Shown here: one piece after another, positions 53,481 to 61,913 of the stretch
Position numbering within the stretch: the first letter of the stretch is position 1
Layout: the number at the start of each line of letters is the position of its first letter
NCBI RefSeq assembly: GCF_003569785.1
Contig: NZ_KZ983987.1
Coordinates: 124,001 to 188,000 of the forward strand
DNA from: Leucobacter sp. wl10
GTDB lineage: Bacteria; Actinomycetota; Actinomycetes; Actinomycetales; Microbacteriaceae
Reading direction: 5' to 3'
DNA: 64,000 bases
Notes under the pieces: generated by a model
Told to the model about the DNA's origin: nothing
The model's database searches: none
The model's input: the letters and a program-made list of their open reading frames with translations, nothing else
Program-made: the position numbers and the translations under genes

Positions 53481-54187
53481 GCACGCTCACACTCGAGAAC
53501 GTCGAGCTCTACTACAACCGGGTGCACGCCCTGCGGAGCCTCAGCATCGAGGTGCGGGAGGGGGAGATCGTCTCGCTGCTCGGCAACAACGGCGCCGGCA
53601 AGACCTCGACGCTGTCGCTCATCTCGGGACTGGTGCGGGCGAAGAGCGGCGCCGTGCACTGGGGAGACCGCGATATCGCGCGCCTCCAGCCCTGGGACAT
53701 CGTCGGCGCGGGGGTGCTGCACATTCCCGAGGGGCGCCGCATCTTCTCCACGATGACGGTGCACGAGAACCTGCTCCTCGGCGGATACCTGGTGAAGGAT
53801 CAGAAGCTCATCGCCGAACGCGCCGCGCAGGCGTACGAGCTCATGCCGCGGCTCGCTGAGCGCCGGGACCAGCAGGGCGGAACCCTGTCCGGGGGCGAGC
53901 AGCAGATGCTCGCGCTCGGGCGGGCGCTCGTGGGCGGCCCCAAGCTGCTGCTGCTCGACGAGCCGTCGATGGGTCTGGCCCCGCTGATCGTGAAGCAGGT
54001 GATGGACATCATCCGCGAGGTCAACCGGCAGGGTGCGACGATCCTGCTGGTCGAGCAGAACGCGCGGGCGGCGCTGAAGATCGCGCACCGCGCCTACGTG
54101 CTCGAATCGGGCCGAGTGACGATGCAGGGCCCGGCCGAGCAGCTGGCCGCCGATCCGCGTGTCATCGAGGCGTACCTGGGGGCCTGA
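53477..54187 (+). CDS. livF: ABC transporter ATPase LivF-type
   Basis: A 236-residue ATPase, the last gene of the importer operon. It has Walker A VSLLGNNGAGKTSTLSLISGL, HIPEGRRIFSTMTVHENLLLGGYL (LivF mark), the signature GTLSGGEQQMLALGRALVGGP, Walker B LLLLDEPSMGLAPLIVKQVM and ILLVEQNARAALKIAHRAYVLESG. Together with LivG it energises the LivHM channel. A strong hairpin follows. Confidence 0.95.
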   Translation: MSTLTLENVELYYNRVHALRSLSIEVREGEIVSLLGNNGAGKTSTLSLISGLVRAKSGAVHWGDRDIARLQPWDIVGAGVLHIPEGRRIFSTMTVHENLLLGGYLVKDQKLIAERAAQAYELMPRLAERRDQQGGTLSGGEQQMLALGRALVGGPKLLLLDEPSMGLAPLIVKQVMDIIREVNRQGATILLVEQNARAALKIAHRAYVLESGRVTMQGPAEQLAADPRVIEAYLGA

Positions 54188-54198
54188 GCCGGGCGGGT

Positions 54199-54233
54199 CC
54201 GGGATCGGCGGTCGCGTTGCCCGCCGGTCCCGG
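54199..54233. terminator. Bidirectional hairpin between convergent operons
   Basis: CCGGGATCGGCGG (54199-54211) pairs with CCGCCGGTCCCGG (54221-54233), with a single G-U pair and a 9-nt loop. It lies 11 nt after livF and 23 nt after the end of the minus-strand hydroxyproline operon. Confidence 0.75.
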
Positions 54234-54255
54234 GACGGCCCGGAGCGCGCCGGTG

Positions 54256-55716
54256 CTAGTCGTCGAGGTCGAGCAGCGCCTCGAGCGGCACGGGCTGCGC
54301 GAGCGGGCGCTTGGCGGTCTGCGCGAGCGATTCCGCCCCGGGGGCCGTCGCGTCCTCTCCCGCCGCCAGGCACGAGACCGCGTACCCGCAGACGCGCCCC
54401 TGGCACCACCCCATTCCGGCGCGGGTGACCCCCTTCTGGGTGCGCGCGTCATCGCCGGCCAGCGCCGAGCGGGCGGCGTGGATCTCGCCCGCGCGCACCT
54501 CTTCGCAGCGGCAGGCGATGGTGTCGTCGCGCAGCCGATCGGACCAGCCCCGCGGCACCGGGTGCGCGAGGTGCATCGCCTCGGCGAAGGAGCGCTGCCG
54601 GCGCATCGCCCGCGATTCTCCCGGCGTGGCGCGGGCGGTGCGGCCGAGCGCCTCGGCCGCGGCGACGCGTCCGGCGACCCTGCCCTCGAGCACGGCCAGC
54701 GCCGATCCGCCGACCCCGGTGATCTCGCCCGCGAGCAGCAGGCCCGGAACGGAGGAGCGCTGCTCGGCGTCGGCGACGGCGACGAGGGATCCGTCGACGT
54801 CCTGCCGCGTGGCGGCGCCGAGCTGCACCGGGAGTTCGAGCTGCGGGGTGAAGCCCCAGCCGAGTCCCACGCCGTCGATGCCCTCGATGAGGCGCTCGCT
54901 GCCGGGCGCGATGCCGCCGTCGCCGCGCAGGCGGGCCGTGCGCACGGCCTCGGCCCGGCCGTCGCCGAGGATCTCCGTGATGACGGTGAGCCGCCGGTAG
55001 GGGATGCGGTGCCGCAGGAACGTCCAGGCGTATTCGGCCCCCTCGAGCGCCTTGGCGGGCACCCCGACGGCCCGGTGCGCGCGGGGCAGCCAACCCGTGA
55101 GCGCGGCCGATTCGCAGACCGCGGCCACCTCGCCCCCCGACTGCACGATGTTCGCCGCGACGGGGAGGAGGAACGGGCCGGTGCCCGCGATGACGAAGCG
55201 GCGGCCGGGAAGCATGCCGTTCTGCTTCGTGAAGCCCTGGATGCCGCCGGCGGCCATCACTCCCGGGAGGTCCCAGCCCGGAACCGGGAGCTGGCGATCG
55301 TAGCCCCCGGAGGCGAGCACGAGCCGCGCCGCGCGCAGCTTCGGGATCTCCGACGAGCCGGGTCCGTGCGCCGGGGCGAGGAACAGCGAGAAGCCGGCGG
55401 ACTCGGCGCGCGCCATCCACACCGATGTCGCGGGGAGGAATCGCAGGCGATCGGCGGCGATGCCGGCGTCGAAGGCGCCTCGCAGCTCGAGGTACTCGCC
55501 CCAGCCGTGGTGCAGCGCCCCGTCGTCGACGACCCCGGCCGACTCGGACCGGTGGCGCCAGAACTGGCCTCCCGGCTGCTCGGCGGCATCGATCACGACG
55601 ATGCTCGCTCCCTCGCCCAGCGCGGCCGCTGCCGCGGCGAGACCTGCCGGGCCGGCGCCGACGATGGCGACGTCCCACTCCGGGGCCGGTCCGGTGCGGC
55701 GCGTGTCGTTGCTCAT
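54256..55716 (-). CDS. D-hydroxyproline dehydrogenase-type NAD(P)/FAD oxidoreductase subunit (HcnB/LhpF-like)
   Basis: A 486-residue flavoprotein. The FAD-binding motif is DVAIVGAGPAGLAAAAAALGEGASIVVIDAAEQPGGQFWRH and the second dinucleotide motif is RRFVIAGTGPFLLPVAANIV. VPGLLLAGEITGVGGSALAVLEGRVAG closes the fold. The C terminus carries a BFD-like iron-sulfur segment with Cys pairs IACRCEEV and GMGWCQGRVCG. It matches the largest subunit of three-part imino-acid dehydrogenases that oxidise cis-4-hydroxy-D-proline to the pyrroline. It overlaps the [2Fe-2S] subunit gene by 4 nt and is last in the minus-strand operon. Confidence 0.88.
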   Translation of the reverse strand: MSNDTRRTGPAPEWDVAIVGAGPAGLAAAAAALGEGASIVVIDAAEQPGGQFWRHRSESAGVVDDGALHHGWGEYLELRGAFDAGIAADRLRFLPATSVWMARAESAGFSLFLAPAHGPGSSEIPKLRAARLVLASGGYDRQLPVPGWDLPGVMAAGGIQGFTKQNGMLPGRRFVIAGTGPFLLPVAANIVQSGGEVAAVCESAALTGWLPRAHRAVGVPAKALEGAEYAWTFLRHRIPYRRLTVITEILGDGRAEAVRTARLRGDGGIAPGSERLIEGIDGVGLGWGFTPQLELPVQLGAATRQDVDGSLVAVADAEQRSSVPGLLLAGEITGVGGSALAVLEGRVAGRVAAAEALGRTARATPGESRAMRRQRSFAEAMHLAHPVPRGWSDRLRDDTIACRCEEVRAGEIHAARSALAGDDARTQKGVTRAGMGWCQGRVCGYAVSCLAAGEDATAPGAESLAQTAKRPLAQPVPLEALLDLDD

Positions 55717-56015
55717 GCCTCGCCCTCCATCCGATCCGCGCCGCCGTCGGCGCGGATCTCCATTCCCTCCCGCAGGGGGATCATGCAGGCGCGCTGACCC
55801 GATTCGCCGTCGATCTCCACGATGCAGTCGAAGCAGACGCCGATCCCGCAGAAGAGCCCGCGCGGCGATCCCTCGCGGGTCGTGCGCCAGGCGGAGCGCC
55901 CGGAGGCGGTGAGCGCCGCGGCGACGCTCACCCCGGTCTCCGCCTCCACGGGCTCGCCTTCGAAGCTCGCCCGGATCCGGCGCCCCGTGGGCCGGTACTC
56001 CGATGCCCCGCTCAT
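55713..56015 (-). CDS. [2Fe-2S] ferredoxin-like dehydrogenase subunit (HcnA-like)
   Basis: A 100-residue protein with Cys ligands in LFCGIGVCFDCIVEIDGE and RACMIPLREGMEI, the 2Fe-2S pattern of the small subunit of imino-acid or opine dehydrogenases. It links the two flavin subunits for electron transfer. Both ends overlap neighbouring genes by 4 nt (ATGA), so the three subunits are produced together. Confidence 0.88.
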   Translation of the reverse strand: MSGASEYRPTGRRIRASFEGEPVEAETGVSVAAALTASGRSAWRTTREGSPRGLFCGIGVCFDCIVEIDGESGQRACMIPLREGMEIRADGGADRMEGEA

Positions 56016-57196
56016 GAGGCCCTCCCCTCGAGATGCTCGGCGCCGGGCGCCGCCGCGGCGTCGAAGCGCTCGGGCCGGAAGGGGTGGAGCGCGAGATCCG
56101 GATCCGCGTCGCTCATGGCCTGCGCGAGCAGCTTGCCGGTGCCGGCCGCCAGCCCGATGCCGGCGCCCTCGTGCCCCGCGGCGTGCCACAGCCCGGGCGC
56201 GCGCGGATCGGGGCCGATCACCGGCAGGTGGTCGGGGCAGTACGGGCGGAAGCCGTGATAGTGGCGCAGGATCCGGGTGCGCTCGAGGAAGGGGAAGAGC
56301 GCGACCGCGTTGCGCGCGATGGCGCTCAGCGCCGCCGTGCTGACGGAGCCGTCGAAGCCGACGCGCTCGCGGCTCGAGCCGATGAGGATCGTGCCGGCCG
56401 GGGTGCCCTCCACCACCGGCGAGGCCTGCAGGCCCGCGTCCGAGCTGCCGACGTTGTCGACGTACTCGGCGGCGTAGACCTTGTGATGCACCATGGGAGG
56501 CAGCCGCTCGGTCACCAGCACGAAGCCTCGGCGGGGGAGCACGGGGAGCGCGACGCCGGCGAGCTCCCCGATCCCGCCCGCCCACGTGCCGGTCGCGTTC
56601 ACGATGTGGGCGGCCTGGAAGTCCCCGTTCGGGGTGCGCGCGCCGACCACGCGGTCGCCCCTGCGCAGCAGTTCGACGACCGGTGAGCGCACCATCAGCT
56701 CCGCCCCGCCCTCGCGAGCTAGCCGCAGCAGGTGGGAGGCAGCCAGCACCGGCTGCACCTGGCTGTCCTCCGGATAGTAGGCGGCGCCCAGCGCGCGGTC
56801 GGTGATGTGCGGCTCGTGGGCGCGCAGCTCCGCGGGGTCGAGCCGCTCGGAGCGGATGCCGTACGCGCGCTGAGAGGCCGAGAAGCGATCGAGCGATGCG
56901 AGGCTCGTCTCGCGCGATGCGACGATGATCCCGCCCTTGCGCTCGAACTCCCAGAGGTGCCCGTGCTCGGCGAGCTCGCCCCGCCACAGCCCGAGCGAGT
57001 AGCGGGTGAGTTCGAGCTCCGGCCCCAGTTCCTTGTCCGACACCAGGATGTTGCCCTCGCATCGCGAACTGGTTCCGCAGGCGGGAAGATCGCGCTCGAT
57101 TACGGTGACGGAGAGACCCGCGCGGGTCGCGAAGTAGGCGGTGGCCGCGCCGATGATGCCGGCGCCGATGACGATGATGTCGGAGGTGCGGGTCAT
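56012..57196 (-). CDS. FAD-dependent D-amino/imino-acid dehydrogenase subunit (DAO family, HcnC/LhpB-like)
   Basis: A 394-residue member of the D-amino-acid oxidase family. The N-terminal FAD motif is DIIVIGAGIIGAATAYFATRAGLSVTVIERD. GTSSRCEGNILVSDKE and HIVNATGTWAGGIGELAGVALPVLPRRGFVLVTE follow, and the C-terminal HYHGFRPYCPDHLPVIGPDPRAPGLWHAAGHEGAGIGLAAGTGKLLAQ is the FAD-closing region. This is probably the substrate-oxidising subunit. ATG 57196 begins the Rossmann fold and overlaps the GntR stop by 4 nt. Confidence 0.9.
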   Translation of the reverse strand: MTRTSDIIVIGAGIIGAATAYFATRAGLSVTVIERDLPACGTSSRCEGNILVSDKELGPELELTRYSLGLWRGELAEHGHLWEFERKGGIIVASRETSLASLDRFSASQRAYGIRSERLDPAELRAHEPHITDRALGAAYYPEDSQVQPVLAASHLLRLAREGGAELMVRSPVVELLRRGDRVVGARTPNGDFQAAHIVNATGTWAGGIGELAGVALPVLPRRGFVLVTERLPPMVHHKVYAAEYVDNVGSSDAGLQASPVVEGTPAGTILIGSSRERVGFDGSVSTAALSAIARNAVALFPFLERTRILRHYHGFRPYCPDHLPVIGPDPRAPGLWHAAGHEGAGIGLAAGTGKLLAQAMSDADPDLALHPFRPERFDAAAAPGAEHLEGRAS

Positions 57197-57930
57197 GTTT
57201 CCGTCGGGGGTTCGGTCGGGGATTCGGATTCGGGGCCGGGGCCGCTGCCGCCCGTGGCCCAGATCGAGCGGGCGTGGGAGATGTGCTCGCGCAGCAGCCG
57301 CTCGGCGCCTTCGCCGTCGCCGCTCGCGAGCAGGTCGATCAGCCGATGATGCTCTCGGGCGGAGTCGGCCAGCCGCCCCTCGCGGGCGAGGAGGCCGATG
57401 CCGTACAGGCGCGTGCGCGCGCGCAACGAGGTGGCCAGGTCGACCAGCTGCGGGTTGCCGATGAAGGAGAGCGCGAGGGCGTGGAACTCGCGGTCGTCGC
57501 GGAGGTACTCCTCGAGGTCCTCGCGCTCGGCGGCGCGGAGGCACGCGTCGGCGAGGCGGGTGAGATCGGGGATCGCGGTCTCGGGCAGCTGCCCGGCGAC
57601 GAGGCGGATCGCCGGAGGCTCGAGCAGCAGCCGGATCTGGGCGAGGTCGTCGAGGTCCTTCTCGCTCATGCTCGTGATGCGGAAGCCCTTGTTCTTGATC
57701 GTTTCCACGAGCCCCTCGCGCGCGAGGTCCATCATGGCCTCACGCACGGGCGTCGCCGACACCCCGAGCGCCTGACCGAGCACCGGGGCCGAGACGACCT
57801 CGCCCTCCTTCAGCCGGCCGATCACGATGGCGGTGCGCAGCTGCTCGAGCACGGTCTCGCGCAGGTTCAGCGGCCGGGCGAGCGGGGTGAGCTGCGAGTC
57901 GGACTCGTGGGCAGAAGCGGGGGTTGGCAT
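57193..57930 (-). CDS. GntR-family regulator, FadR/FCD type (hydroxyproline operon)
   Basis: A 245-residue regulator. The wHTH at about 20-85 (LRETVLEQLRTAIVIGRLKEGEVVSAPVLGQALGVSATPVREAMMDLAREGLVETIKNKGFRI) is followed by an FCD helical domain (about 95-225). Metal/ligand-site residues are visible in DDREFHALAL, GLLAREGRLADSAREHHRLIDLLASGD and REHISHARSIW. GAGGAG precedes the ATG, 9 nt after the reductase gene. Being inside the hydroxyproline operon, it is the best candidate to bind the TGT...ACA elements at 42950, 49305 and 60993. This is inferred. Confidence 0.9.
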   Translation of the reverse strand: MPTPASAHESDSQLTPLARPLNLRETVLEQLRTAIVIGRLKEGEVVSAPVLGQALGVSATPVREAMMDLAREGLVETIKNKGFRITSMSEKDLDDLAQIRLLLEPPAIRLVAGQLPETAIPDLTRLADACLRAAEREDLEEYLRDDREFHALALSFIGNPQLVDLATSLRARTRLYGIGLLAREGRLADSAREHHRLIDLLASGDGEGAERLLREHISHARSIWATGGSGPGPESESPTEPPTET

Positions 57931-57939
57931 GACGGCTCC

Positions 57940-58908
57940 TCATCGGCTGGCGTCTCGCCGACCCTCAGCGAAGATCACAGCCGCGCAGATCAAATCCTCC
58001 CACGACATGCCGACGCCGGTGTACAGCGCGGGGCGGTCGGCCCGGCGTGTCACGCCCCGGGAGACGAGCTCGCCGATGTTCACCGGCGCAGTCCCCGCCT
58101 CCCAGTCCTGCGGCAGGAGCGCAGTGGCCAGGTTGCCGTTCTCGCGCCGCGCCGAGGCGCGTCCCTCGACGACGAGGTCGGAGCGCCGCACCAGGCGGTC
58201 GTCGACCTCTCGCAGCGCGCGACCGTGCGTGCCGACGGCGGCGACGATCGCGCCGTCGCGCACGAGCGAACCGTCGAAGAGCGGGGATCCGGCGCTGGTC
58301 GCGCAGATGACGATGTCGGCCTCGTGCACCGCGGCGTCCGGATCGCCGCTGCGATCGCGCGGTTCGAGCTCGGGGAAGCGGGCGATGAGCGCCGCGACGT
58401 TCTCGGGGCTGCGCCCGACGATGCCGAAGTCGGCGTCGGGGAAGTCCACGAGCGTCGCCTCGATGTGCCCCGCCGCCTGGACGCCCGCGCCGAAGACCAG
58501 GACCCTGGGCCGCGCGGGGAGCTGCGCGCCGGGGGAGGCGGAGCGCGCGAGGTGGCGCACGGCGGTCAGCGTCACCGCGGGGGTGCGGATCGCGGTGAGA
58601 CTCGCGCCCTCCATCACGGCGACGGGGGCGAGCGTCTCCGAGGAGTACAGGATGTAGAGCCCCTGGATCTTCGCGAGGCCCCTCGCGGGGTTCTGGGGGG
58701 CCACCGTGAGCGCCTTGAGCCCGCTGAACTCGGCTCCCTGCGCCGGCATCAGCAGGAACTCGCCCTCGGGGGCCGGGCTGAACAGCCGCGGCCCATCCTC
58801 CTCCGGGTCCACTCCGCCGCGCAGGCCCTCCTCGATGGCGCGCATGGCGCGCGCGTACGGAAGCGCGGCGCGCACCGCATCCGCGTCGAAGTAGGGGAGC
58901 GCGTTCAC
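57940..58908 (-). CDS. Ornithine cyclodeaminase/mu-crystallin-family reductase (probable pyrroline-2-carboxylate reductase)
   Basis: A 322-residue protein of the OCD/mu-crystallin family. Marks are LMPAQGAEFSGLKALTVAPQNPARGL, GASLTAIRTPAVTLTAVRHLAR and the NAD(P) motif RVLVFGAGVQAAGHIEATLVDFP, then DIVICATSAGSPLFDGSLVRDGAIVAAVGTH. Family members in hydroxyproline clusters (LhpI) reduce delta-1-pyrroline-2-carboxylate to L-proline, the step after dehydration of 3-hydroxyprolines; true ornithine cyclodeaminase is the alternative. The GTG start overlaps the epimerase stop (GTGA). An enolase-superfamily gene at the right edge could supply the pyrroline. Confidence 0.82.
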   Translation of the reverse strand: MNALPYFDADAVRAALPYARAMRAIEEGLRGGVDPEEDGPRLFSPAPEGEFLLMPAQGAEFSGLKALTVAPQNPARGLAKIQGLYILYSSETLAPVAVMEGASLTAIRTPAVTLTAVRHLARSASPGAQLPARPRVLVFGAGVQAAGHIEATLVDFPDADFGIVGRSPENVAALIARFPELEPRDRSGDPDAAVHEADIVICATSAGSPLFDGSLVRDGAIVAAVGTHGRALREVDDRLVRRSDLVVEGRASARRENGNLATALLPQDWEAGTAPVNIGELVSRGVTRRADRPALYTGVGMSWEDLICAAVIFAEGRRDASR

Positions 58909-59912
58909 AGCAGGAACCCCCTCGGGAAGGGATCCGTTGGATCGAGGAAGTACTGGGCGGTGCCGGTGATCCAGGCGCGTCCCATGACGGTGGGGATGAC
59001 CGCGGACCGGCCCGCGATCTCCGTCTGCTCGATCAGGCGGCCGGTGAAGCGCGATCCGATGTACGACTCGTTGATGAAGTCGGTGCCGAGAGCCAGTTCG
59101 CCGCGAGCGTGCAGCTGGGCCATCCGGGCGCTCGTGCCGGTGCCGCAGGGGGAGCGGTCGAACCAGCCGGGGTGGATCGCCATGGCGTGCCGTGAGTGCT
59201 CGGCCGTGGAGCCGGGGGCCTGCAGGTACACGTGGTGGCATCCGCGGATGTCCGGGCGCTCGGGGTGCACCGGCTCGTCCGCGGTGTTGATCGCGTCCAT
59301 GATGGAGAGCGCCGCACGCAGCAGCTCGTCCTGATTCGAGCGGTCCTCCCGCCACTCGATTCCCAGCCGTTCGAGCTCGACGATGGCGTAGAAGTTGCCT
59401 CCGAAGGCCAGATCATAGTCCACCGCGCCGATTCCGGGCACATCGATGCGCGCGCCGAGGCGCTCCGAGAAGGAGGGAACATTGGTGATGGTGACACTCT
59501 CGGCGCGCCCGTCGTTCACCGCGACCTCGGCGACGACGAGACCGGCCGGAGTATCGAGCCGGATCGTGGTCACCGGCTCGGTCACCGCGACCATGCCCGT
59601 CTCGACGAGCACCGTCGCGACCCCGATCGTGCCGTGCCCGCACATGGGGAGGCAGCCCGAGACCTCGATGTAGAGCACGCCCCAGTCCGCATCCGGACGC
59701 GTGGGCGGCTGGAGGATCGCGCCGCTCATGGCGGCGTGGCCGCGCGGCTCGAACATGAGCAGCTGCCGCAGCTCGTCGCTGTGCTCCATGAACCAGGTGC
59801 GGCGCTCGGCCATGGTGTCGCCGGGCATCACGCCGACGCCGCCGGTGATGACCCGTGTGGGCATGCCCTCGGTGTGGGAGTCGACGGCGTGGAAGACGCG
59901 GCTGGTGCGCAT
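58905..59912 (-). CDS. Proline racemase-family 4-hydroxyproline 2-epimerase
   Basis: A 335-residue proline-racemase-family enzyme. Both catalytic Cys residues are present: SGCLPMCGHGTIGVATVLVE and FDRSPCGTGTSARMAQLHA. Trans-3-hydroxy-L-proline dehydratases of the same family carry Thr at the second position, so an epimerase/racemase is favoured. The N terminus RVFHAVDSHTEGMPTRVITGGV and INESYIGSRFTGRL are also typical. It would interconvert trans-4-hydroxy-L-proline and cis-4-hydroxy-D-proline, the first step of the pathway (LhpA). GAGGAA precedes the ATG. A hairpin lies 63 nt upstream. Confidence 0.9.
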   Translation of the reverse strand: MRTSRVFHAVDSHTEGMPTRVITGGVGVMPGDTMAERRTWFMEHSDELRQLLMFEPRGHAAMSGAILQPPTRPDADWGVLYIEVSGCLPMCGHGTIGVATVLVETGMVAVTEPVTTIRLDTPAGLVVAEVAVNDGRAESVTITNVPSFSERLGARIDVPGIGAVDYDLAFGGNFYAIVELERLGIEWREDRSNQDELLRAALSIMDAINTADEPVHPERPDIRGCHHVYLQAPGSTAEHSRHAMAIHPGWFDRSPCGTGTSARMAQLHARGELALGTDFINESYIGSRFTGRLIEQTEIAGRSAVIPTVMGRAWITGTAQYFLDPTDPFPRGFLL

Positions 59913-59974
59913 GTGCGGTTCCTCGGTTCTCGGTGATGGCGGAGCGGCGGGACGCTGCCGGTCGGATCAGCGGA

Positions 59975-60010
59975 GCGAGTCGGACCCTCTATCCCGCGGT
60001 TCCGACTCGC
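59975..60010 (-). terminator. Hairpin between the deaminase and epimerase genes
   Basis: GCGAGTCGGA (59975-59984) and TCCGACTCGC (60001-60010) are perfect arms with a 16-nt loop, starting 17 nt after the deaminase stop (reading the minus strand). It may partly terminate transcription inside the operon and lower expression of the downstream genes. Confidence 0.65.
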
Positions 60011-60026
60011 TGCTTCGGCTCCGACC

Positions 60027-60932
60027 CTACCTGTCGTAGCCCTTCGCGGCCGCGGCCCGCGTGTCGGCGACGATGCGCTCGGCGACCTCGGACGCGAGGG
60101 GCAGGCGCGGCGGGCGGCAGGCGCCGCCCTTGCGGCCGAGCACGTCCATCGAGAGCTTGATGGCCTCGACGAACTCGGTCTTCGAGTCCCAGCGCAGCAG
60201 CGAGTGCAGGTCGCGGTAGATCTGCTGGCCGCGCTCGAGGTCGGCGTAGTCGCCCGAGGTGCAGAGACGGTAGAGCTCGATGCAGGACTGAGGGATCGCG
60301 TTGGGGTAGCCCGACACCCAGCCGACCGCGCCCGCGAGGCCGACCTCGAGCACGGTGTCGTCGGTGCCGATCAGGATGTCGATGTCGGGTGCGAGCTCCT
60401 TGATCTCGTATATGCGACGGGGGTCGCCGGAGAACTCCTTGACGCCGACCATGTTGCCGGCCGCGTGGATCTCGGCGATGAGGTCGGGCACGAGGTCGAC
60501 CTTGGTGTCGATCGGGTTGTTGTAGCCGATGATCGGCAGGCCGACGCTGCCCACGGTGGCGTAGTGGTGCTTCACCTGCTCGCGATTCGCGCGGTAGGTG
60601 TTCGGCGGCAGCAGCATGACGCACTGCGCGCCGGCCTCGGCGGCCTGCTCGGCCCAGTGGGCCGACTGGAGCGCCCCGTAGGCGCCCACGCCGGCCATCA
60701 CGGTGAAGCCCTCGGGGGAGGCCTCCACCGCGGTCTTCACGACCTGCGCGCGCTCGGCCTCGCTGAGGTTCTGGTACTCGCCGAGCGAGCCGTTGGGGGC
60801 GACGCCGTCGCAGCCGTTCTCCGCGAGCCAGGCCACGTGCTCGCCGAAGGCGTCGAAGTCGACGGACAGGTCGTCGTTGAAGGGCAGAGCGGTCGCTACG
60901 ATGACGCCGTGCCAGGGCTGCTTCTCGGTCAT
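60027..60932 (-). CDS. DHDPS-family pyrroline-4-hydroxy-2-carboxylate deaminase (probable)
   Basis: A 301-residue dihydrodipicolinate-synthase/N-acetylneuraminate-lyase-family protein. Schiff-base Lys is in MVGVKEFSGDPRRIYEI, the Tyr in LPIIGYNNPIDTKVDLVPDL and the N-terminal GVAPNGSLGEYQNLSEAERAQVV replaces the usual GTTGE motif. In this operon the fitting role is conversion of 1-pyrroline-4-hydroxy-2-carboxylate to 2-oxoglutarate semialdehyde plus ammonia (LhpC). It is the first gene of the minus-strand operon, with GAAAGGATCC-type ribosome bases just upstream of the ATG. Confidence 0.87.
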   Translation of the reverse strand: MTEKQPWHGVIVATALPFNDDLSVDFDAFGEHVAWLAENGCDGVAPNGSLGEYQNLSEAERAQVVKTAVEASPEGFTVMAGVGAYGALQSAHWAEQAAEAGAQCVMLLPPNTYRANREQVKHHYATVGSVGLPIIGYNNPIDTKVDLVPDLIAEIHAAGNMVGVKEFSGDPRRIYEIKELAPDIDILIGTDDTVLEVGLAGAVGWVSGYPNAIPQSCIELYRLCTSGDYADLERGQQIYRDLHSLLRWDSKTEFVEAIKLSMDVLGRKGGACRPPRLPLASEVAERIVADTRAAAAKGYDR

Positions 60933-60984
60933 GGGCGGGATCCTTTCGTGGGTGGTCTCGGCGCCGTTGTCCGGGCCTGCGCGT

Positions 60985-61006
60985 CAATAATGTGTGACAT
61001 TGCACA
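60985..61006 (-). promoter_or_regulatory. Operator-like element before the hydroxyproline operon
   Basis: TGTGACATTGCACA (60993-61006) matches the shared element TGTACAATTGCACA at 11 of 14 positions and keeps the TGTG...CACA ends. AT-rich CATTAT (minus strand, 60990 to 60985) next to it could be the -10. It lies about 60 nt upstream of the deaminase gene. Confidence 0.6.
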
Positions 61007-61089
61007 AGGTAGCACGGGGTGCCTGGCTTCGCAAGGCGAAGGCTCGGAGTTCGCGCTGCTCACCCGGCCCGGCGTGAGGCCCGCGGTCG

Positions 61090-61809
61090 CTACAGGGCGT
61101 TACCGCGGTCGTCTGCGGCGCTGATCGGGGACGTCGGGTCGTCGACCGGCTCGAGTTCGGGGGAGCTCCATCCGGTCCACAGGTGCCGCAGGTGGGTCTT
61201 CATGAGCGATGCAACCAGTTCGGGGTCGTCGCCGAGCAGTGCATCGAGGATCCCCTGATGCTCTTCGGCCGAGCTCACGAGTTCGCCCTCCGCCGCCAGC
61301 GCGTACAGGCCGTACTGCCTCGTCTGGTCGCGCAACGTGCCGATGAACCGGGTGAGGCGAGCGTTATCGAGCAGATCGAGCAGGCCGAGGTGAAACTCTC
61401 GATCGGCTTCGAGATAGCCCACGATGTCGTTCTTATGAGCCGCATCGACGATGTCGGAGGCGAGCGCGGCGAATCTCCCCGCCGAGTCCCGAACTCTCTG
61501 CGAACCGGTGAGTTTCGCCATCGAGGGGATCTCGAGCAGCGCGCGGATCTCCGCGATGTTCTCGCGGTCTCCTGGCGTGAGCTCGATCACACGAAAGCCT
61601 TTGTTGCGCACGACTTCCATGAGGCCCTGGTTGACGAGCGACAGCATCGCCTCTCTCACCGGGCCGTTCGAGACTCCCAGGTCGTTCGCGATGGATGCCG
61701 CGGAGTAGACCGAGCCGGGCTTGAGCGCTCCGGAGATGAGACGCGCGCGCAACTCCGAGAGCGCTTGCTCCCGGAGGCTCATCGGTCGAAGGTGACGTGT
61801 GGTGGGCAC
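61090..61809 (-). CDS. GntR-family regulator, FadR/FCD type (second)
   Basis: A 239-residue regulator similar in layout to the one at 57.2-57.9 kb. The wHTH is LREQALSELRARLISGALKPGSVYSAASIANDLGVSNGPVREAMLSLVNQGLMEVVRNKGFRVIEL, and the FCD domain has EADREFHLGLLDLL, QYGLYALAAEGELVSSAEEHQGILDALLGDD and KTHLRHLW. The GTG start has GGAGAG 8 nt upstream. It is divergent from the MHS transporter gene, and a palindrome over that promoter is its likely site. The resemblance to the first FCD regulator suggests related ligands. Confidence 0.9.
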   Translation of the reverse strand: MPTTRHLRPMSLREQALSELRARLISGALKPGSVYSAASIANDLGVSNGPVREAMLSLVNQGLMEVVRNKGFRVIELTPGDRENIAEIRALLEIPSMAKLTGSQRVRDSAGRFAALASDIVDAAHKNDIVGYLEADREFHLGLLDLLDNARLTRFIGTLRDQTRQYGLYALAAEGELVSSAEEHQGILDALLGDDPELVASLMKTHLRHLWTGWSSPELEPVDDPTSPISAADDRGNAL

Positions 61810-61913
61810 CGTGTCGGCTCTCCATCTCGTGAAATCTTGCTGCCTGTCACTTTATACGTTCGAATCCGTGGGGGGAGCGGTCCGACGAACTATTGCCATG
61901 TCACATTTTTTTG

